In this document: piece after piece, positions 19,635-30,790 of the stretch
Numbering within the stretch: position 1 is the first letter of the stretch
Layout: every line of letters starts with the position of its first letter
Assembly (NCBI RefSeq): GCF_033807715.1
Contig: NC_084607.1
Span: 12,750,941-12,814,940, forward strand
Source: Cololabis saira
Lineage: Eukaryota; Chordata; Actinopteri; Beloniformes; Belonidae
Direction of reading: 5' to 3'
DNA: 64,000 nucleotides
Made by a program: the position numbers and the translations under genes
Notes under the pieces: generated by a model
The model's database searches: none
Seen by the model: only the letters and a program-made list of their open reading frames with translations
Told to the model about the DNA's origin: nothing

Positions 19635-20640
19635 GCTTAACGCGGGCGAAATTGTCAGTTTTCTTTTCGTCTTTTCAACTGAGCACGCAAACACAAACTG
19701 AGGATGCAATGCTTGCTTATGCACCCTCGTAGAACCGGGCCTGGCCTAATATATGTCCGTATTGGTTCAATACGGAACTTTTAATTCCCAATTCCCAAGC
19801 CCTACCTGGAGGTGAAGCCCGAGTCCTCCCGGCTGTCTGGCACACACATATAAAGATCTGGGCACAGACACAGCAGGTCCTGTTGTCCCGCCACAAAGAT
19901 TTTGCTGGCCTTAATGTTTCCTGTGTTTTATTTTGTTCATTATTGTTAAATTTAGTGTTGATGTGTGTGTGACAGACGTGTGTATGGGGGGTTAATGAAA
20001 ATACGGGACAAATCGCGTCTCGTATTAGTTCAATACGGGAAGCAATCCATCTCTCTGATTGGTCTTGGTGTCTCGACGTCAATTCCTGTTGCATTCACTG
20101 ATAATGGAAAACTACAACTTCTTTAGTGACTCGTAATGTACAGTTATGATTTTTTTCTTCTGAAGTTGAATTATCCGGGGCTAAAGAAAAAACGTTCGGG
20201 GCTAAAGCCCCGGATGCCCAGGCCAGGCGACGCCACTGCTAGGGAGTAAAACACAGTAAAATTGTAGCTCTTCAAGGGTAGAAAACCATTAGGTAGCATT
20301 TTTCGATAGGGTAGCAAAAATCGATAGACTATCGGTTTATGCGGCGGTAATTTTTCGACGAAGCAGCAGAAATCAACAGAACACCAGCAGTCACGTGATA
20401 GCTTTCTGCCAGTATTCCATGTGCGAAAGCACTGTTGAGTTTGATAACGTGGTGTGCATCCTCTCAAAACTGTAGCTGTTGCTGTTGCTAACGGGATGCT
20501 ATGACGTGGCTGCCGTGATGGGACAAGTGACGTGAGGCGATCATCCAGCACATCTGCACTCAGAGTCACTGGGGGGGGGTTGTAGCCCCGCAGTTGGAAC
20601 ACTTGACAGGGTCCTTATAGTCTCTAATGAAGCTAATATA
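19635..20640. other. Transposon-like remnants without intact gene
   Basis: Contains a segment with paired phrases (TTGGTTCAATACGG at 19754 and its inverse CGTATTAGTTCAATACGG near 20020), and GGGGCTAAAGCCCCGGATGCC at 20200, which looks like a transposon end. Open frames on the minus strand (such as 20171-20602) show no recognisable domain. Class unknown. Confidence 0.3.
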
Positions 20641-20684
20641 TTATTGAGTAAAGTTGTTGCTTCAGTCAGTTGTTTTTGGCTGCA

Positions 20685-20796
20685 GTTATTTTGATTGCTC
20701 TATCAAGCAATCAAAATAACATTTATTTTGATTGCTCTATCAAGCAATCAAAATAACATTTATTTTGATTGCTCTATCAAGCAATCAAAATAACTG
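20685..20796. repeat. Three tandem hairpins, 37-bp period
   Basis: Each unit is an inverted repeat: TTATTTTGATTGC, a TCTATCAA-type loop, then GCAATCAAAATAA. Three units start at about 20686, 20723 and 20760. Confidence 0.9.
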
Positions 20797-20854
20797 CCGG
20801 GGAAAAAAAAATCGCGCTAACCAACCCACTTCGGTTTCAACTGAAATGACTTCC

Positions 20855-21180
20855 GTTTCAACTGAAATTTTCAGTTGTGTGTGTGAGAGGATTTCACCAG
20901 TGTGTGTGAGAGGATTTTCAGTTGTGTGTGTGAGAGGATTTTCAGTTGTGTTTGTGAGAGGGAAAAAATTTCAACTGTATATATGAGCAGATTTCACTAG
21001 TTTGTGTAAGAGCGTTTCAGTAGTATCTGTGAGCACATTTTAGTTGTATATGTGAGTGGATACATTTCCAGTTGTATGTATAAGAGCATTTCACCTGTGT
21101 GTATGAGAGATTTCACAAGTGAGTGTGAGAGGTTTTCAGTATAGTGTGTAAAAGAGTTGCATTTCATATGTGTTTATGAA
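20855..21180. repeat. Degenerate GT-rich minisatellite
   Basis: Repeats of TTTTCAGTTGTGTGTGTGAG, with units of about 25-33 bp that become more diverged to the right. Open frames across it are an artefact of the repeat. Confidence 0.75.
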
Positions 21181-21184
21181 CGCT

Positions 21185-21830
21185 AATTCAGAATTATGTC
21201 CCTCACAGCACCTCATACTCTGCTTCCTTAATGGAAGGCATGTCAGTCCTCGAAGATACTCGAAGTATTCCTTTCACTGTCCGACGATGTCCCCAGTTGA
21301 GGTCAACAGTTCCCCACCTGCACCGTAAACGGTGTTGGCAGAGTACTGCTTCCCCTCTCTGAGGTGCCGAACGGTTCGCCAGGATTTCTTCGGGGCTGGC
21401 CAAAAGTCTTCCTCCATGGCCTCACCGAACTTCTCCCAGACCCGAGTTTTTGCCTCCAGGACTAACAAGCTGCGGCTTGCTTGGCCTGTGGTACCTATCT
21501 ACTGCGTCAGGAGTCTCCCAGGCCAACAAGGCCTGGTAGGACTCCTTCTTCAGCCTGACGGCATCCCTTACTTTCGGTGTCAACCCCCGGGTTCTCGGGT
21601 TGCCGCCACGACAGGCACCAGATACTTTGCGTCCACAACTTTGAGCTGCCGCGTCTACAATGGAGGCAGAGAACATGGTCCACTCAGACTGAATGTTACC
21701 ATTCTCCCTCGGAATTTGTGAGAAGTTCTCTCGAGATGAGAGTTGAAAACTTACCTGACAGAGGGCTCAGCCAGACGTTCCCAACAGACCCTCACAATAC
21801 GTTTGGGTTTGGAGACACAAGCTAGGAGGG
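21185..21830 (-). pseudogene. Rex3/RTE-like LINE fragment, antisense
   Basis: On the minus strand the pieces AKTRVWEKFGEAMEEDFWPA, REGKQYSANTVYGAGGELLT and STGDIVGQ match the linker between endonuclease and reverse transcriptase of RTE/Rex3-type fish LINEs. Frameshifts break it. It lies in the opposite orientation to the RT fragment at 22521-23560, so the two are separate insertions or an inverted pair. Confidence 0.65.
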
Positions 21831-22195
21831 AGAACCCTCACCTTCTTGACATCTCTGGAGACACTGTGCATATGGTTTCCAATGCTTCCAAGGCACCCTT
21901 GAGCCCATTCAGCTCAGAAGTGGAAGATTTCTGCTCTGATGTATACTATGACATCGAGAAGTCACCCAGGCAGAAGGAGATTTTTTCAGGGTTTCAGAGT
22001 CTGCTCCATCTTCCTCATAAGAGCTTGATCAGACCAATCAGCAGCAGATTTATTCAGATGCTGGAGGTATGCAGCATGCTGAATGAGCATGTCGAGTGAA
22101 AACACAGGCTAACCAGAACCGCAAGACACGGTGTCTTCAGTGCTCTTCACAGATTTCAAAAGAATGAAAGACATGATCGACTTGTTCCGAGGTAT
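21830..22195. other. Unassigned sequence
   Basis: A continuous frame at 21743-22099 on the plus strand has no recognisable domain and probably reflects antisense LINE sequence. No gene is supported. Confidence 0.3.
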
Positions 22196-22262
22196 CTTAA
22201 GATAAGATAAGATAAGATAAGATAAGATAAGATAAGATAAGATAAGATAAGATAAGATAAGA
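22196..22262. repeat. (GATAA)n microsatellite
   Basis: About 13 tandem pentamers followed by TTTTATTAATCCCACACTGG, a common fish retroposon 3'-end phrase in antisense. The array probably grew from that tail. Confidence 0.95.
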
Positions 22263-22520
22263 TTTTATTAATCCCACACTGGGGAAATTCATGTCAAAGC
22301 AGTAAGAGAACACGATAAATAAAAATAAACTATACACATACACACACATGCTGTATACACTATGAACACTCGGGCTGTGTAAAATATTGCACAATGATGA
22401 ACTAGCAGCAGAAGATTGACTTGTATGAGTAGGCAAACTTATAGCAACTATAGCAACTGAAAATGTGGAAAACGGTCATAATATTGTGTAGTTGATAACA
22501 GTGTTTTCTTGTTATGAATA
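22263..22520. other. Retroposon 3' end remnant
   Basis: Begins TTATTAATCCCACACTGGGG; then AT-rich with CACACATACAC. No gene. Confidence 0.35.
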
Positions 22521-23560
22521 GTGTTGGAGAGTGGACCGGAGAGTGTGCTCCAACTATAGGGGGATCACACTTCTCAGCCTCCCCGGGAAGGTCTACGCCA
22601 GGGTACTGGAGAGGGGATTACGGCCGATAGTTGAACCACGGATTCAGGAGGAACAATGCGGTTTTCTTCCCGGTCGCGGAACACTGGACCAGCTCTATAC
22701 CCTCCGCAGGGTGCTCGAGGGTTCATGGGAATTTGCCCAACCAGTCTACATGTGAGATTTGTGGATCTGGAGAAGGCATTTGACCGCGTCCCTCGTGCCA
22801 TCCTGTGGGGGGTGCTCAGTGATTATGGAGTCCGGGGCCATCTATTAAGGGCTGTCCGGTCTCTATATGATCGGAGCAGGAGTTTGGTTCACATTGCCGG
22901 CAGTAAGTCAGACTTGTTCCCGGTGCATGTTGGACTCCGGCAGGGCTGCCCTTTGTCACCGGTCCTGTTCATAATTTTTATGGACAGGATTTGTAGGCGC
23001 AGCCAGGGGCCGGAGGGGATCGGTTTGGGTACCACAGGATTTCGTCTCTGCTTTTTGCAGATGACGTTGTCCTGTTGGCTTCATCGGACTGGGACCTTCA
23101 GCATGTGCTGGGGCAGTTTGATGCCGAGTGCGACGCGGCAGGGATGAGAATCAGCACCTCCAAAACCGAGGCCATGGTTCTCCACCGGGAAAGGGTGGCG
23201 TGCCTTCTCCGGGTGGGTGGAGAAGTCCTGCCTCAGGTGAGGAGTTCGGTCACCCGGGAGGAGCTCGGAGTCGAGCCGCTGCTCCTTCACATTGAGAGGA
23301 GTCAGCTGAGGTGGCTTGGGCATCTGTACCGGATGCCTCCTGGACGCCTCCCTAGGGAGGTGTTCCAGGCACATCCCTCCGGGAGGAGACCCCGGGGAAG
23401 ACCCCGGACACACTGGAGAGACTATGTCTTTCAGCTGGCCTGGGAACGCCTCGGACTCCCCTCGGAAGAGCTGGAGGAAGTGTCTGGGGTGAAGGAAGTC
23501 TGGGCATCTCTGCTGAGGCTGCTGCCCCCGCGACCCGGGAACGGATAAGCGGTGGACGAT
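22521..23560 (+). pseudogene. Rex3/RTE-like LINE reverse transcriptase, 3' half
   Basis: Reads CSNYRGITLLSLPGKVYARV, EQCGFLPGRGTLDQLYTLRR and, in other frames, FVDLEKAFDRVPRAILWGVL, GLRQGCPLSPVLFIIFMD and the FAD-D box region (CFLQMTLSCWL after frameshift), then [20 protein letters not shown]. After GEVLPQV it jumps to [20 protein letters not shown], so roughly 100 codons between palm and C-terminus are deleted. The C-terminus [19 protein letters not shown] and the stop at 23546 are intact. Several frameshifts; inactive. Confidence 0.85.
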
Positions 23561-23692
23561 GGATGGATGGATGGATGGATGGATGGATGGATGGATGGAT
23601 GGATGGATGGATGGATGGATGGATGGATGGATGGATGGATGGATGGATGGATGGATGGATGGATGGATGGATGGATGGATGGATGGATGGAA
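23561..23692. repeat. (GATG)n tail of the Rex3/RTE-like LINE
   Basis: About 33 GATG units directly after the LINE stop codon and the GGATAAGCGGTGGACGATGG phrase. (GATG)n is the usual 3' tail of Rex3-type elements. Repetitive open frames here are not genes. Confidence 0.92.
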
Positions 23693-24477
23693 TAGTGTTG
23701 GGAAGGGTACTTTTAAAATGTACGTACTTTGTAACATATTCCGATAGATTATTCAAGGTGTGTAACATATTCTAAAGACTTGGAATACATCAGCATTGTC
23801 TTACATTTTAAAACGTTTGAATCAGGCTGCTATGTAGGGATGGGAACCTTTCACCTTTGAGCCGATACCATACCAGTTCTCGGTACATGGGAATCAGTAC
23901 CGGTACTCAACGCTTTTACGTTGTTTGTCAAATAGAAAGTAATTGCAGTGTGAGAATCTTACACATAAAAGCATGTACAAAGCAAGTAGACACACACACA
24001 TGTATATATATCCAAGGGCCTGACACCATGTAAAAATTATTCTGCCTCCAATCACTTTTCATATTGAAAATCAGCCATTTTTGTTAATTTTGTTAAAAAA
24101 GAAATCCAGTGCACACTTTATTAGATTGCCAATATAAAACCTGTTAAAAAAATGCAATATTTAGTCGTTTTGATAAGAAGTGGGGTGGATTGAAAGATTT
24201 GTGCAAAAAATCAGAAAAAATAAATAAATAAATTATCCAATATATTTTTATAGCAGCTGTATTGGTGGACATTTATATCCTTAAGGAAGGTCCCCAGAGG
24301 GTTAAATTGTAACTGCAACTAAATGCCATTCATATTTTGCATTTTAAATACGTAATCATGAATAGAGGTATTCAGTTACTTCTTGGTTGTGCACTGGTTG
24401 TGAGTTTTAATTATTACTCTTGAAAAATATCAAATTAATTTATTAATTTATTTTTAATATATTTTGTGTTGTTTGCA
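23693..24477. other. AT-rich intergenic sequence
   Basis: Contains ACCGGTACTCAACGCTTTTA and related low-complexity sequence; no coding or structural feature is recognised. Confidence 0.3.
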
Positions 24478-25115
24478 GGTGTCCTTCCAACATTTCAAGG
24501 ATTCGTGGAAAAAACTGCACCAGGAAAAACCAATGGTTCACCTGCTGCATGTGGAAATGGTGGCCCTTGAGAGAGAGCTTCTCAGCACATTTATGAAGAC
24601 AGAGACTATCCCACTGAGTGTAAAGGAGATCCTCAAGGTTGATGTCCAGACCAGAGATTTGCGGCTGTCAAACAAAATGCTTTGTGTCGGAAGGTTCTCC
24701 TATTCTGCGATGACCAAGGCCCGTATTCAGAGAAAAATATGGGTTTGAAATATCTACAGCTCTCTCAGAGAAGGGTACATGAAATCAGCGGAGATCCTAC
24801 TCAAAAATCTTGCCCTGGACAACAGCATAGTAACATAGTAGTCTCTGCTCTGAGTCCATCTCTAATGCAGTGTGAATCTGTCTGTGGAGCCCATATCACA
24901 TTAGGGGAGGCCTTGCCCAATGTTGTTCCCCCAGAGGAGCTTGGTGGACTACAAGAAGAGGCTCTCGCATACCAGATTGATACAGACACCTTATGCCCAG
25001 ACGTACATTGAAGAGGATGGCCGAGTAGATGTAAACTGGTGGAGCCGACTTGCATCTCTGAAAAATCTAGAGAGAGGTGTGAGGTGTCCCACCCTCTGTT
25101 ACAAATTGTTACAAT
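24478..25115 (+). pseudogene. hAT-like transposase-derived coding remnant
   Basis: A splice-acceptor-like TTGTTTGCAG precedes VSFQHFKDSWKKLHQEKPMV and then LLHVEMVALERELLSTFMK. A second frame reads SALSPSLMQCESV, VVPPEELGGLQEEALAYQID and, after a further frameshift, EEDGRVDVNWWSRLASLKN. The order resembles the C-terminal half of the large fish hAT-derived proteins (the region before the hATC dimerisation domain). Broken by frameshifts. The family assignment is from memory of the pattern, not from a search. Confidence 0.4.
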
Positions 25116-25149
25116 AGTACGAGAAAATCAAAAGTCTGGCAACCACCTC

Positions 25150-25315
25150 ATCTGCACCAACCAGACATCCTCCCTCCTCTGGACCAGCAACCACCTCCTC
25201 TGGACCAGCACCCACCTCCTCTGGACCAGCAACCACTTCCTCTGAGCCAGCAATCACCTCCTCTGAATCAGCCAGACATCCTCCTTCCTCTGCACCAGCA
25301 ACCACCTCATGGAGG
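25150..25315. repeat. CCTCCTCTGGACCAGCAACC-type repeat
   Basis: Seven to eight imperfect 18-24-bp units of ACCAGCAACCACCTCCTCTG. On the minus strand they read as GSEEVVAGPEEV repeats. Probably the expanded end of the preceding remnant. Confidence 0.75.
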
Positions 25316-25380
25316 GGGAGTCAAGGAAGATAAAATAAGCAGAGATCAGAAAAAAAGAAAGTATTAATGACCTGGACCAC

Positions 25381-25383
<3 letters not shown>

Positions 25384-25453
<70 letters not shown>

Positions 25454-25454
25454 A

Positions 25455-25522
<68 letters not shown>
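25384..25522. repeat. Compound (AT)n(AC)n microsatellite
   Basis: About 33 AT units followed, after ACATAAATAC, by about 31 AC units. Hydrophobic or Thr/His-rich frames here are artefacts. Confidence 0.97.
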
Positions 25523-25523
<1 letters not shown>

Positions 25524-26290
25524 TACATGCATATTGTCCTTTACTGAATTAAATGGTTGCTTGTAGGTCATCTTATACCCTGTCAAACACAATGACAACG
25601 AGCAAAACTTGATTTCAAAAGCATCCATAGTGAAAAGAAAAATATTCAAAAGTTGTCATTTTTGTTGCTGGCCAAATTGCCGAGCGCATGTGCCCCTGCT
25701 CAAGGGAAAAAGTTCAGGCTCAAGATTTTTTGGGAGAAGAGGAGGCCATGCTAAGAGGCTAACAGACAGAAAGTGTACCAGGGACTGGTGGCAATGAAAG
25801 TTATACTGAAGAGAAAAAATGTGGAAGTGTTGAATTAAAGACAGAAGTTTACCAGATATAGTATTATTTTATCAGAAAACAATCAAAGTTTAGACAAAAA
25901 AAAGTCTGGAGGAATCAGAGCCTGCAACACCGTGCAACTGCGACAGACTGCAAACAACATGTGTTGCAATACGTTACCCAATCAGGAGACACAAGTCAGC
26001 TGATCAATGAACAACGTTTGTGCTTTACAGCAGAGCCATCGCAAGGGTTGTGCGAACACCCCAAGGGCCTTGCACTATTGGCTGTTGTTTTTTTTTTTTT
26101 TTTTTTTTTCCTTCTTTCCCTTATAAATATCAACAGTCACGTTCCATTACAGACCTAAATGTGTACTAGTCTGTGCATATCAATAAATATATATGTGCAA
26201 TGAGGTGCTTGCTGATTGATGTCGCTGTGCGTGTCTGTTCAATACAACTGCGTCAGACCAAGCGCATTGACACAAGGTGCTCTGATCGAG
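25523..26290. other. Intergenic sequence with T-run
   Basis: Low-complexity T stretch at about 26085-26110. The rest carries no recognisable gene. Confidence 0.3.
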
Positions 26291-26324
26291 ACGGGTGGAG
26301 TATGTAACAAACTGTCACACAATG

Positions 26325-26501
26325 TCGAGAGAACGAGACAGTTTCAGGAAATGTCCATCAGGGAATGAAAAAAGAAAAAAACGAAAGAAAATGGAAGAGT
26401 TTAATGCCTCTCTGAAAGGCTTGTTTGATAAATTTGTTACAAAAATCACTGATCCGACCGGGTCTCAAGCAGCCGCGGGGCCCCGCGTCGGGGCAAGCTG
26501 A
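26325..26501 (+). pseudogene. hAT/zinc-finger-type transposase N-terminal fragment
   Basis: MSRERDSFRKCPSGNEKRKK followed by RKKMEEFNASLKGLFDKFV. A KxxSGxxKRKKRK start is typical of the N-terminus of DUF4371/hATC-type transposon proteins in fish. Only about 60 residues remain, ending in GC-rich sequence. Confidence 0.45.
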
Positions 26502-26644
26502 GATGATGATGAGGCAGGGGAAGGTATCCAGTATTTTGCTAATTGGAGAGTTAAAATTGCGCATATAGACACCCGATCTTACCCGAAAAACCCCAAAATT
26601 TGGCCCTGCACCGGCCATTTCGCACAAGGCCTCGCAAATCTCCC

Positions 26645-26975
26645 AGACGGCTCTGCTCTACAGTTACAGAATGCTGGCAGCCTGGCACATTCACATAATA
26701 CAATCATGACGTTACCCATAAAAGCTCAATTTCAAAATATATATATATCTCCCTACATGGAGAGGAATAGTTGGAGCGTCTGATATCAAGTCCAAAATAA
26801 CTCCCACATAAAATGAACTTAATCCAGCTGCTGACGTGATTAAAGGTGGCTCCTGTTGCTCAGGAAGCATGATTCAAAGGTCCCAATAAATCTCAAGCTC
26901 TCAAGCAACTTATAATGTTTCTGAATCTCGCTGTCTGTGTTACATAGACATGTTTCAGTCGTCACCATCCAGTCC
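26645..26975. repeat. MyHC spacer unit 2, block b
   Basis: Continues unit 1 sequence from 10250-10580: the GCTCTACAGTTACAGAATGC motif, the CATTCACATAATACAATCAT block, CTCCCTACATGGAGA, and AGGAAGCATGATTCAAAGGT. It is the piece that followed block a before transposons entered at 16487. Confidence 0.8.
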
Positions 26976-27328
26976 CTGTCTGAGGATGCACCCGGTGGTG
27001 CCCGGAGCCCCCTCTCTGCTGACGGCTGGTGCTGTTGCCTCCTCTCCTCCCGCTGCTGCTGCCGACAGGGCGACTGTCTGGGATCTCTCAGCTGCGGCTG
27101 CCGACGGAGCTCCGGTCCGGACCAGCCCAGCGGCGGCAGCATGTCCGACGGACCTTGACGCTGCCGCCTCCGCTCCTCCCGCTGCTGCGGCCGACCAGGC
27201 GACGGTGTGGGATCGCTCAGCTGCGGCTCCCGCTCCGACGGCCGTTGGAGCTGCTGTCTCCTCCCCTGCCGCCCCTAATGCTGATCGGACCACAGCCCAG
27301 TTCAGCACAGCCCGGGGCAGCAGAGTAG
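26976..27328. repeat. GC-rich duplicated block
   Basis: Two and a half imperfect copies of a ~130-bp unit (CGACAGGGCGACTGTCTGGG at 27062 and CGACCAGGCGACGGTGTGGG at 27190). All frames are open because of composition, one giving Ala-rich ADRATVWDLSAAA repeats. I see no evidence for a gene. Confidence 0.5.
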
Positions 27329-28165
27329 AACAGAACAGAACAGAACAGAACAGAACAGAACAGAACAGAACAGAACAGAACAGAACAGAACAGAACAGAA
27401 TAGAATAGAATAGAATAGAATAGAATAGAATAGAATAGAATATAATAGAATAGAATAGAATAGAATAGAATAGAATAGAATAGAATAGAATAGAATAGAA
27501 CAGAACATAACAGAATAGAACAGAACAGAACAGAACAGAACAGAACAGAATAGAATAGAACAGAACAGAACAGAACAGAACAGAACAGAAGAATAGAATA
27601 GAATAGAATAGAATAGAATAGAATAGAACAGAACAGAATAGAATAGAATAGAAATAGAACAGAACAGAACAGAACAGAACAGAACAGAACAGAATAGAAT
27701 GGAATATAAATAGAATAGAATGGAATAGAAATAGAACAGAACAGAACAGAATAGAATAGAACAGAACAGAATAGAATAGAATAGAATAGAACAGAACATA
27801 ACAGAACAGAACAGAATATAATAGAATAGAATAGAACATAACAGAATAGAACAGAACAGAACAGAATAGAATAGAACAGAACAGAACAGAATAGAATAGA
27901 ATAGAACAGAACAGAATAGAACAGAACAGAACAGAATAGAATAGAATAGAATAGAACAGAACAGAACAGAATAGAAATAGAACAGAATAGAACAGAATAG
28001 AAGAATAGAATAGAACAGAACAGAGCAGAATAGAATAGAATAGAATAGAACAGAATAGAATAGTATAGAATAGAATAGTATAGAATAGAATAGAATAGAA
28101 TAGAACAGAATAGAATAGAACAGCATGGAATAGAACGGAACAGAACAGAACAGAATAGTTAGTTC
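27329..28165. repeat. (AGAAC/AGAAT)n pentamer array
   Basis: More than 800 bp of AGAAC and AGAAT pentamers in mixed blocks with rare variants (ATAAC, GGAAT). It continues at 28275-28465 after a retroposon tail. Long frames rich in Phe, Tyr, Ser and Leu on the minus strand are repeat artefacts. Confidence 0.97.
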
Positions 28166-28580
28166 ATGTTCTGGGTCTCTGGAAAGCGCTAGAGACAACT
28201 TCTGTTGTAATAGACGCTATATAAATAAAATTGAATTGAATTGAATTGAATTGAATTGAATTGAATTGAATTGAACAGAATACAATACAATACAACAGAA
28301 CAGAACAGAATAGAATAGAATAGAATAGAATAGAATAGAATAGAATAGAATAGAACAGAACAGAATAGAATAGAATAGAATAGAATAGAATAGAATAGAA
28401 TAGAATAGAATAGAATAGAATAGAATAGAACAGAAAAGAATAGAATAGAACAGCACAGAATAGAATAGGTCATATTCTGGGTCTCTGGAAAGTGCCTAGA
28501 GACAACTTCTGTTGTAATAGACGCTATATAAATAAAATAGAATAGAATAGAATAAAATACAATAGAATAGAATGAGCTTT
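28166..28580. repeat. Two copies of a LINE-type 3' tail within the pentamer array
   Basis: TCTGGGTCTCTGGAAAG, GAGACAACTTCTGTTGTAAT and GACGCTATATAAATAAAAT occur at 28168-28230 and again at 28476-28538, followed by (TGAAT)n or (AGAAT)n. This is the 3' end phrase of a LINE/SINE whose pentamer tail evidently seeded the arrays. Confidence 0.8.
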
Positions 28581-29570
28581 ATTGGCCAAGTATGAACATG
28601 CCAGACAGGGAATTTGTTTTAGTTTTTTTTTTGCTCACTGAACCCAGATTTAAATAGTTACAAACAGTAATAGACAAATGCCTCTTATTAACATATATAC
28701 AATTTAAAAGTGAAACACTCACAGCCGGTAAAGGAGCAGCCTCAGATGCCGGACAGCACTCCCCCACCACAACACTCACCTGCCCAGTCCCCCCAGCTCT
28801 TTTAATTTATTTGGTGAATTTAACAATTTTGATGACTGGGATGCAGAAGAAGAGAGAAAAGAAAATAGCCGAGCGGAGCTGAGCGGACTAGAATATCTCC
28901 CGTTGCTAAGTCGTATCTCAGGTACGTCCTAGTTACTGGAGAAGTCAACACTGTGTCCCTTGCATAAGGACCTTATGGGACGGTAGTGATTGTTCCAAGT
29001 ATTAGTCAAACCCTCAGGTGTTACCAAGGAAACTGAGAACGGCTGCAGACGAGAGATTAAATAGTTCGCTCAGCCGCTCAGCTGTGGCTTGTTATAAAAC
29101 TAATGATTTCAACTGAAAACACATTAAAGCATGAATAACTGATTTAATATTTATGTTTTTTGGTAAGTGACCGTGGTATAAGCGGGATACATTAACATAA
29201 ATATATGGACGACGCGGGGGCGTGAACCGTCCGACACGAAGCAGAGGACGGTTTGCCTCCGCGAAGTTAATGTACACCTCATTGGGCATTATTCCTTACT
29301 TAAATGAAGCCACTCCTCCGAGTCACACCTCACGTTCCTCAAGCTATACTGGCAGACGAGACAGAGTTGCAGCCATTTTTAATTCAAACCTATTAATTAA
29401 CTGTAATCCGACTGGCAAATATAACTCATTCGAAAGTCTCACTCTAGTCTTTCTCACCCAGCCTGGAAAACCTTGCAGCCAATCATGTTTGTTGTAGTGT
29501 ACTAACCCTCCTGGACCATACACTGAATTCCTACTTGAATGTTCAGAGCTTCTAACATAAACCACTGACA
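28581..29570. other. Intergenic sequence with retroposon tail remnant
   Basis: Begins with GCTTTATTGGCCAAGTATGA, a dispersed fish retroposon phrase in antisense. No recognisable gene; the frame at 29222-29497 has no domain. Confidence 0.3.
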
Positions 29571-30450
29571 AAATAATAATTGTAGGTGACTTTAATGTTC
29601 ATGTAGATGTTGATGGTGATTGCCTTAGGATTGCATTTCACGCTCTATTAGTTTCAATTGGCTTCCATCAGAATGTTGATAAACCAACTCATAACTTTAA
29701 CCACACCCTCGACCTTGTCCTGACATATGGAAGAGATATTGATCACCTAGTAATCTTCCCACACAATCCTCTCTTAACTGACCATTACTTGATAACATTT
29801 GATTTCATACTGCAAGACTACACCCCATCTGAAAAAACTTTTTTTTTCTAGATGTCTGTCAGACAGTGTCATAACCAAATTCAAAGAAGCAATCCCATCA
29901 GCACTCTACACAATGCCGTGCCTTAAGACAATTGATGGCTCCTATAATGACTTCAGTCCTACACAAATCGACTTCTTAGTTAGCAGGGCTGCTGACTCAT
30001 TACGAATCACATTAGATTCTGTTGCTCCCATAAAAATCAAAATAATAAAACTGAAGAAGTCTGCTCCACATCTAAATCCTCCACCTGTCTTTTAGATCCC
30101 ATCCCTACCAGATTATTTAAAGAAATCCTACCGCTAACCAGCTCCCTCTATTTAGATATGGTTAATCTGTCTCTAACAGGCTATGTACCATATTGTTGTA
30201 CAACTGTAATAAAAACCCTCCTCAAAAAGCCTACTCCTCATCCAGACATTCTAGCCAACTATAGACCCATATCCAAACTTCTCTTTCTGTCTAACATCCT
30301 TGAGAAAGCAGTCGCTAACCAGCTCTGTGATTTTCTACACAAAAATAATCTATATGAGGATTTTCAATCAGGATTTATAACCCATCATAGAACAGAAACT
30401 GCTCTGGTTAAAGTTACCAGAATAAATAAATTAGGCTATATAAAATAAAT
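29570..30450 (+). pseudogene. L2/CR1-like LINE, endonuclease-RT junction
   Basis: Frames read HTLDLVLTYGRDIDHLVIFP...LLTDHYLITFDF (end of the endonuclease), then PTRLFKEILPLTSSLYLDMV and ILANYRPISKLLFLSNILEK with NLYEDFQSGF (start of the reverse transcriptase). The order and motifs are those of L2/CR1-clade fish LINEs. Frameshifts and stops throughout; both ends missing. Confidence 0.75.
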
Positions 30451-30596
30451 AAATTAGGCTATATAATATAATATGATAATTTGATTGTCACTAATAGTCA
30501 ATTAAATATGTTTAAGAGATTGCCATATCAAGTATTCACAATTCAAAACTTTTATTGGTTTAACACAAGTCCTGCACCTTTATGTATGCAAATTAG

Positions 30597-30790
30597 CCAT
30601 GTGCGCCAGCACAGCGCAACGAGGCTTTTCCGCAGTTAATAACACGAACAGCCAGGCGCGCAACAGGTTGCACGAAGAAAGCCTGTCTGCACTCCTGTTT
30701 GTGGACCTAGACCAGGCCCCCAGTCTCGCGCTCAGCAGGCACGCCGATTTTTTCCAGTGGCCAGCCGCGGTACTGCAACAAAAAATCCCA
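30597..30790 (+). pseudogene. hATC dimerisation-domain fragment
   Basis: CASTAQRGFSAVNNTNSQAR followed by NRLHEESLSALLFVDLDQAP matches the conserved hATC block (ERGFS.MN..K...RNRL....L..LL). Only about 50 residues are present, so this is a relic of a hAT transposase end. Confidence 0.55.

Noticed and set aside
23559..23768. MDGW and HPSI repeat proteins at 23.6, 55.8 and 56.8 kb
   Set aside because: Translations of (GATG)n/(ATCC)n microsatellites, which are retroposon tails.
25254..25649. 131-codon frame with CV and IY repeats
   Set aside because: Translation of the (AT)n(AC)n microsatellite.
26950..27408. Ala-rich 152-codon protein with ADRATVWDLSAAA repeats
   Set aside because: All frames are open in this GC-rich duplicated block and it runs into the pentamer array; no splice or start context.
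27302..28198. Long minus-strand open frames rich in Phe/Tyr/Ser/Leu (up to about 300 codons)
   Set aside because: They are translations of the AGAAC/AGAAT pentamer array; five-base units keep all frames open. No gene.
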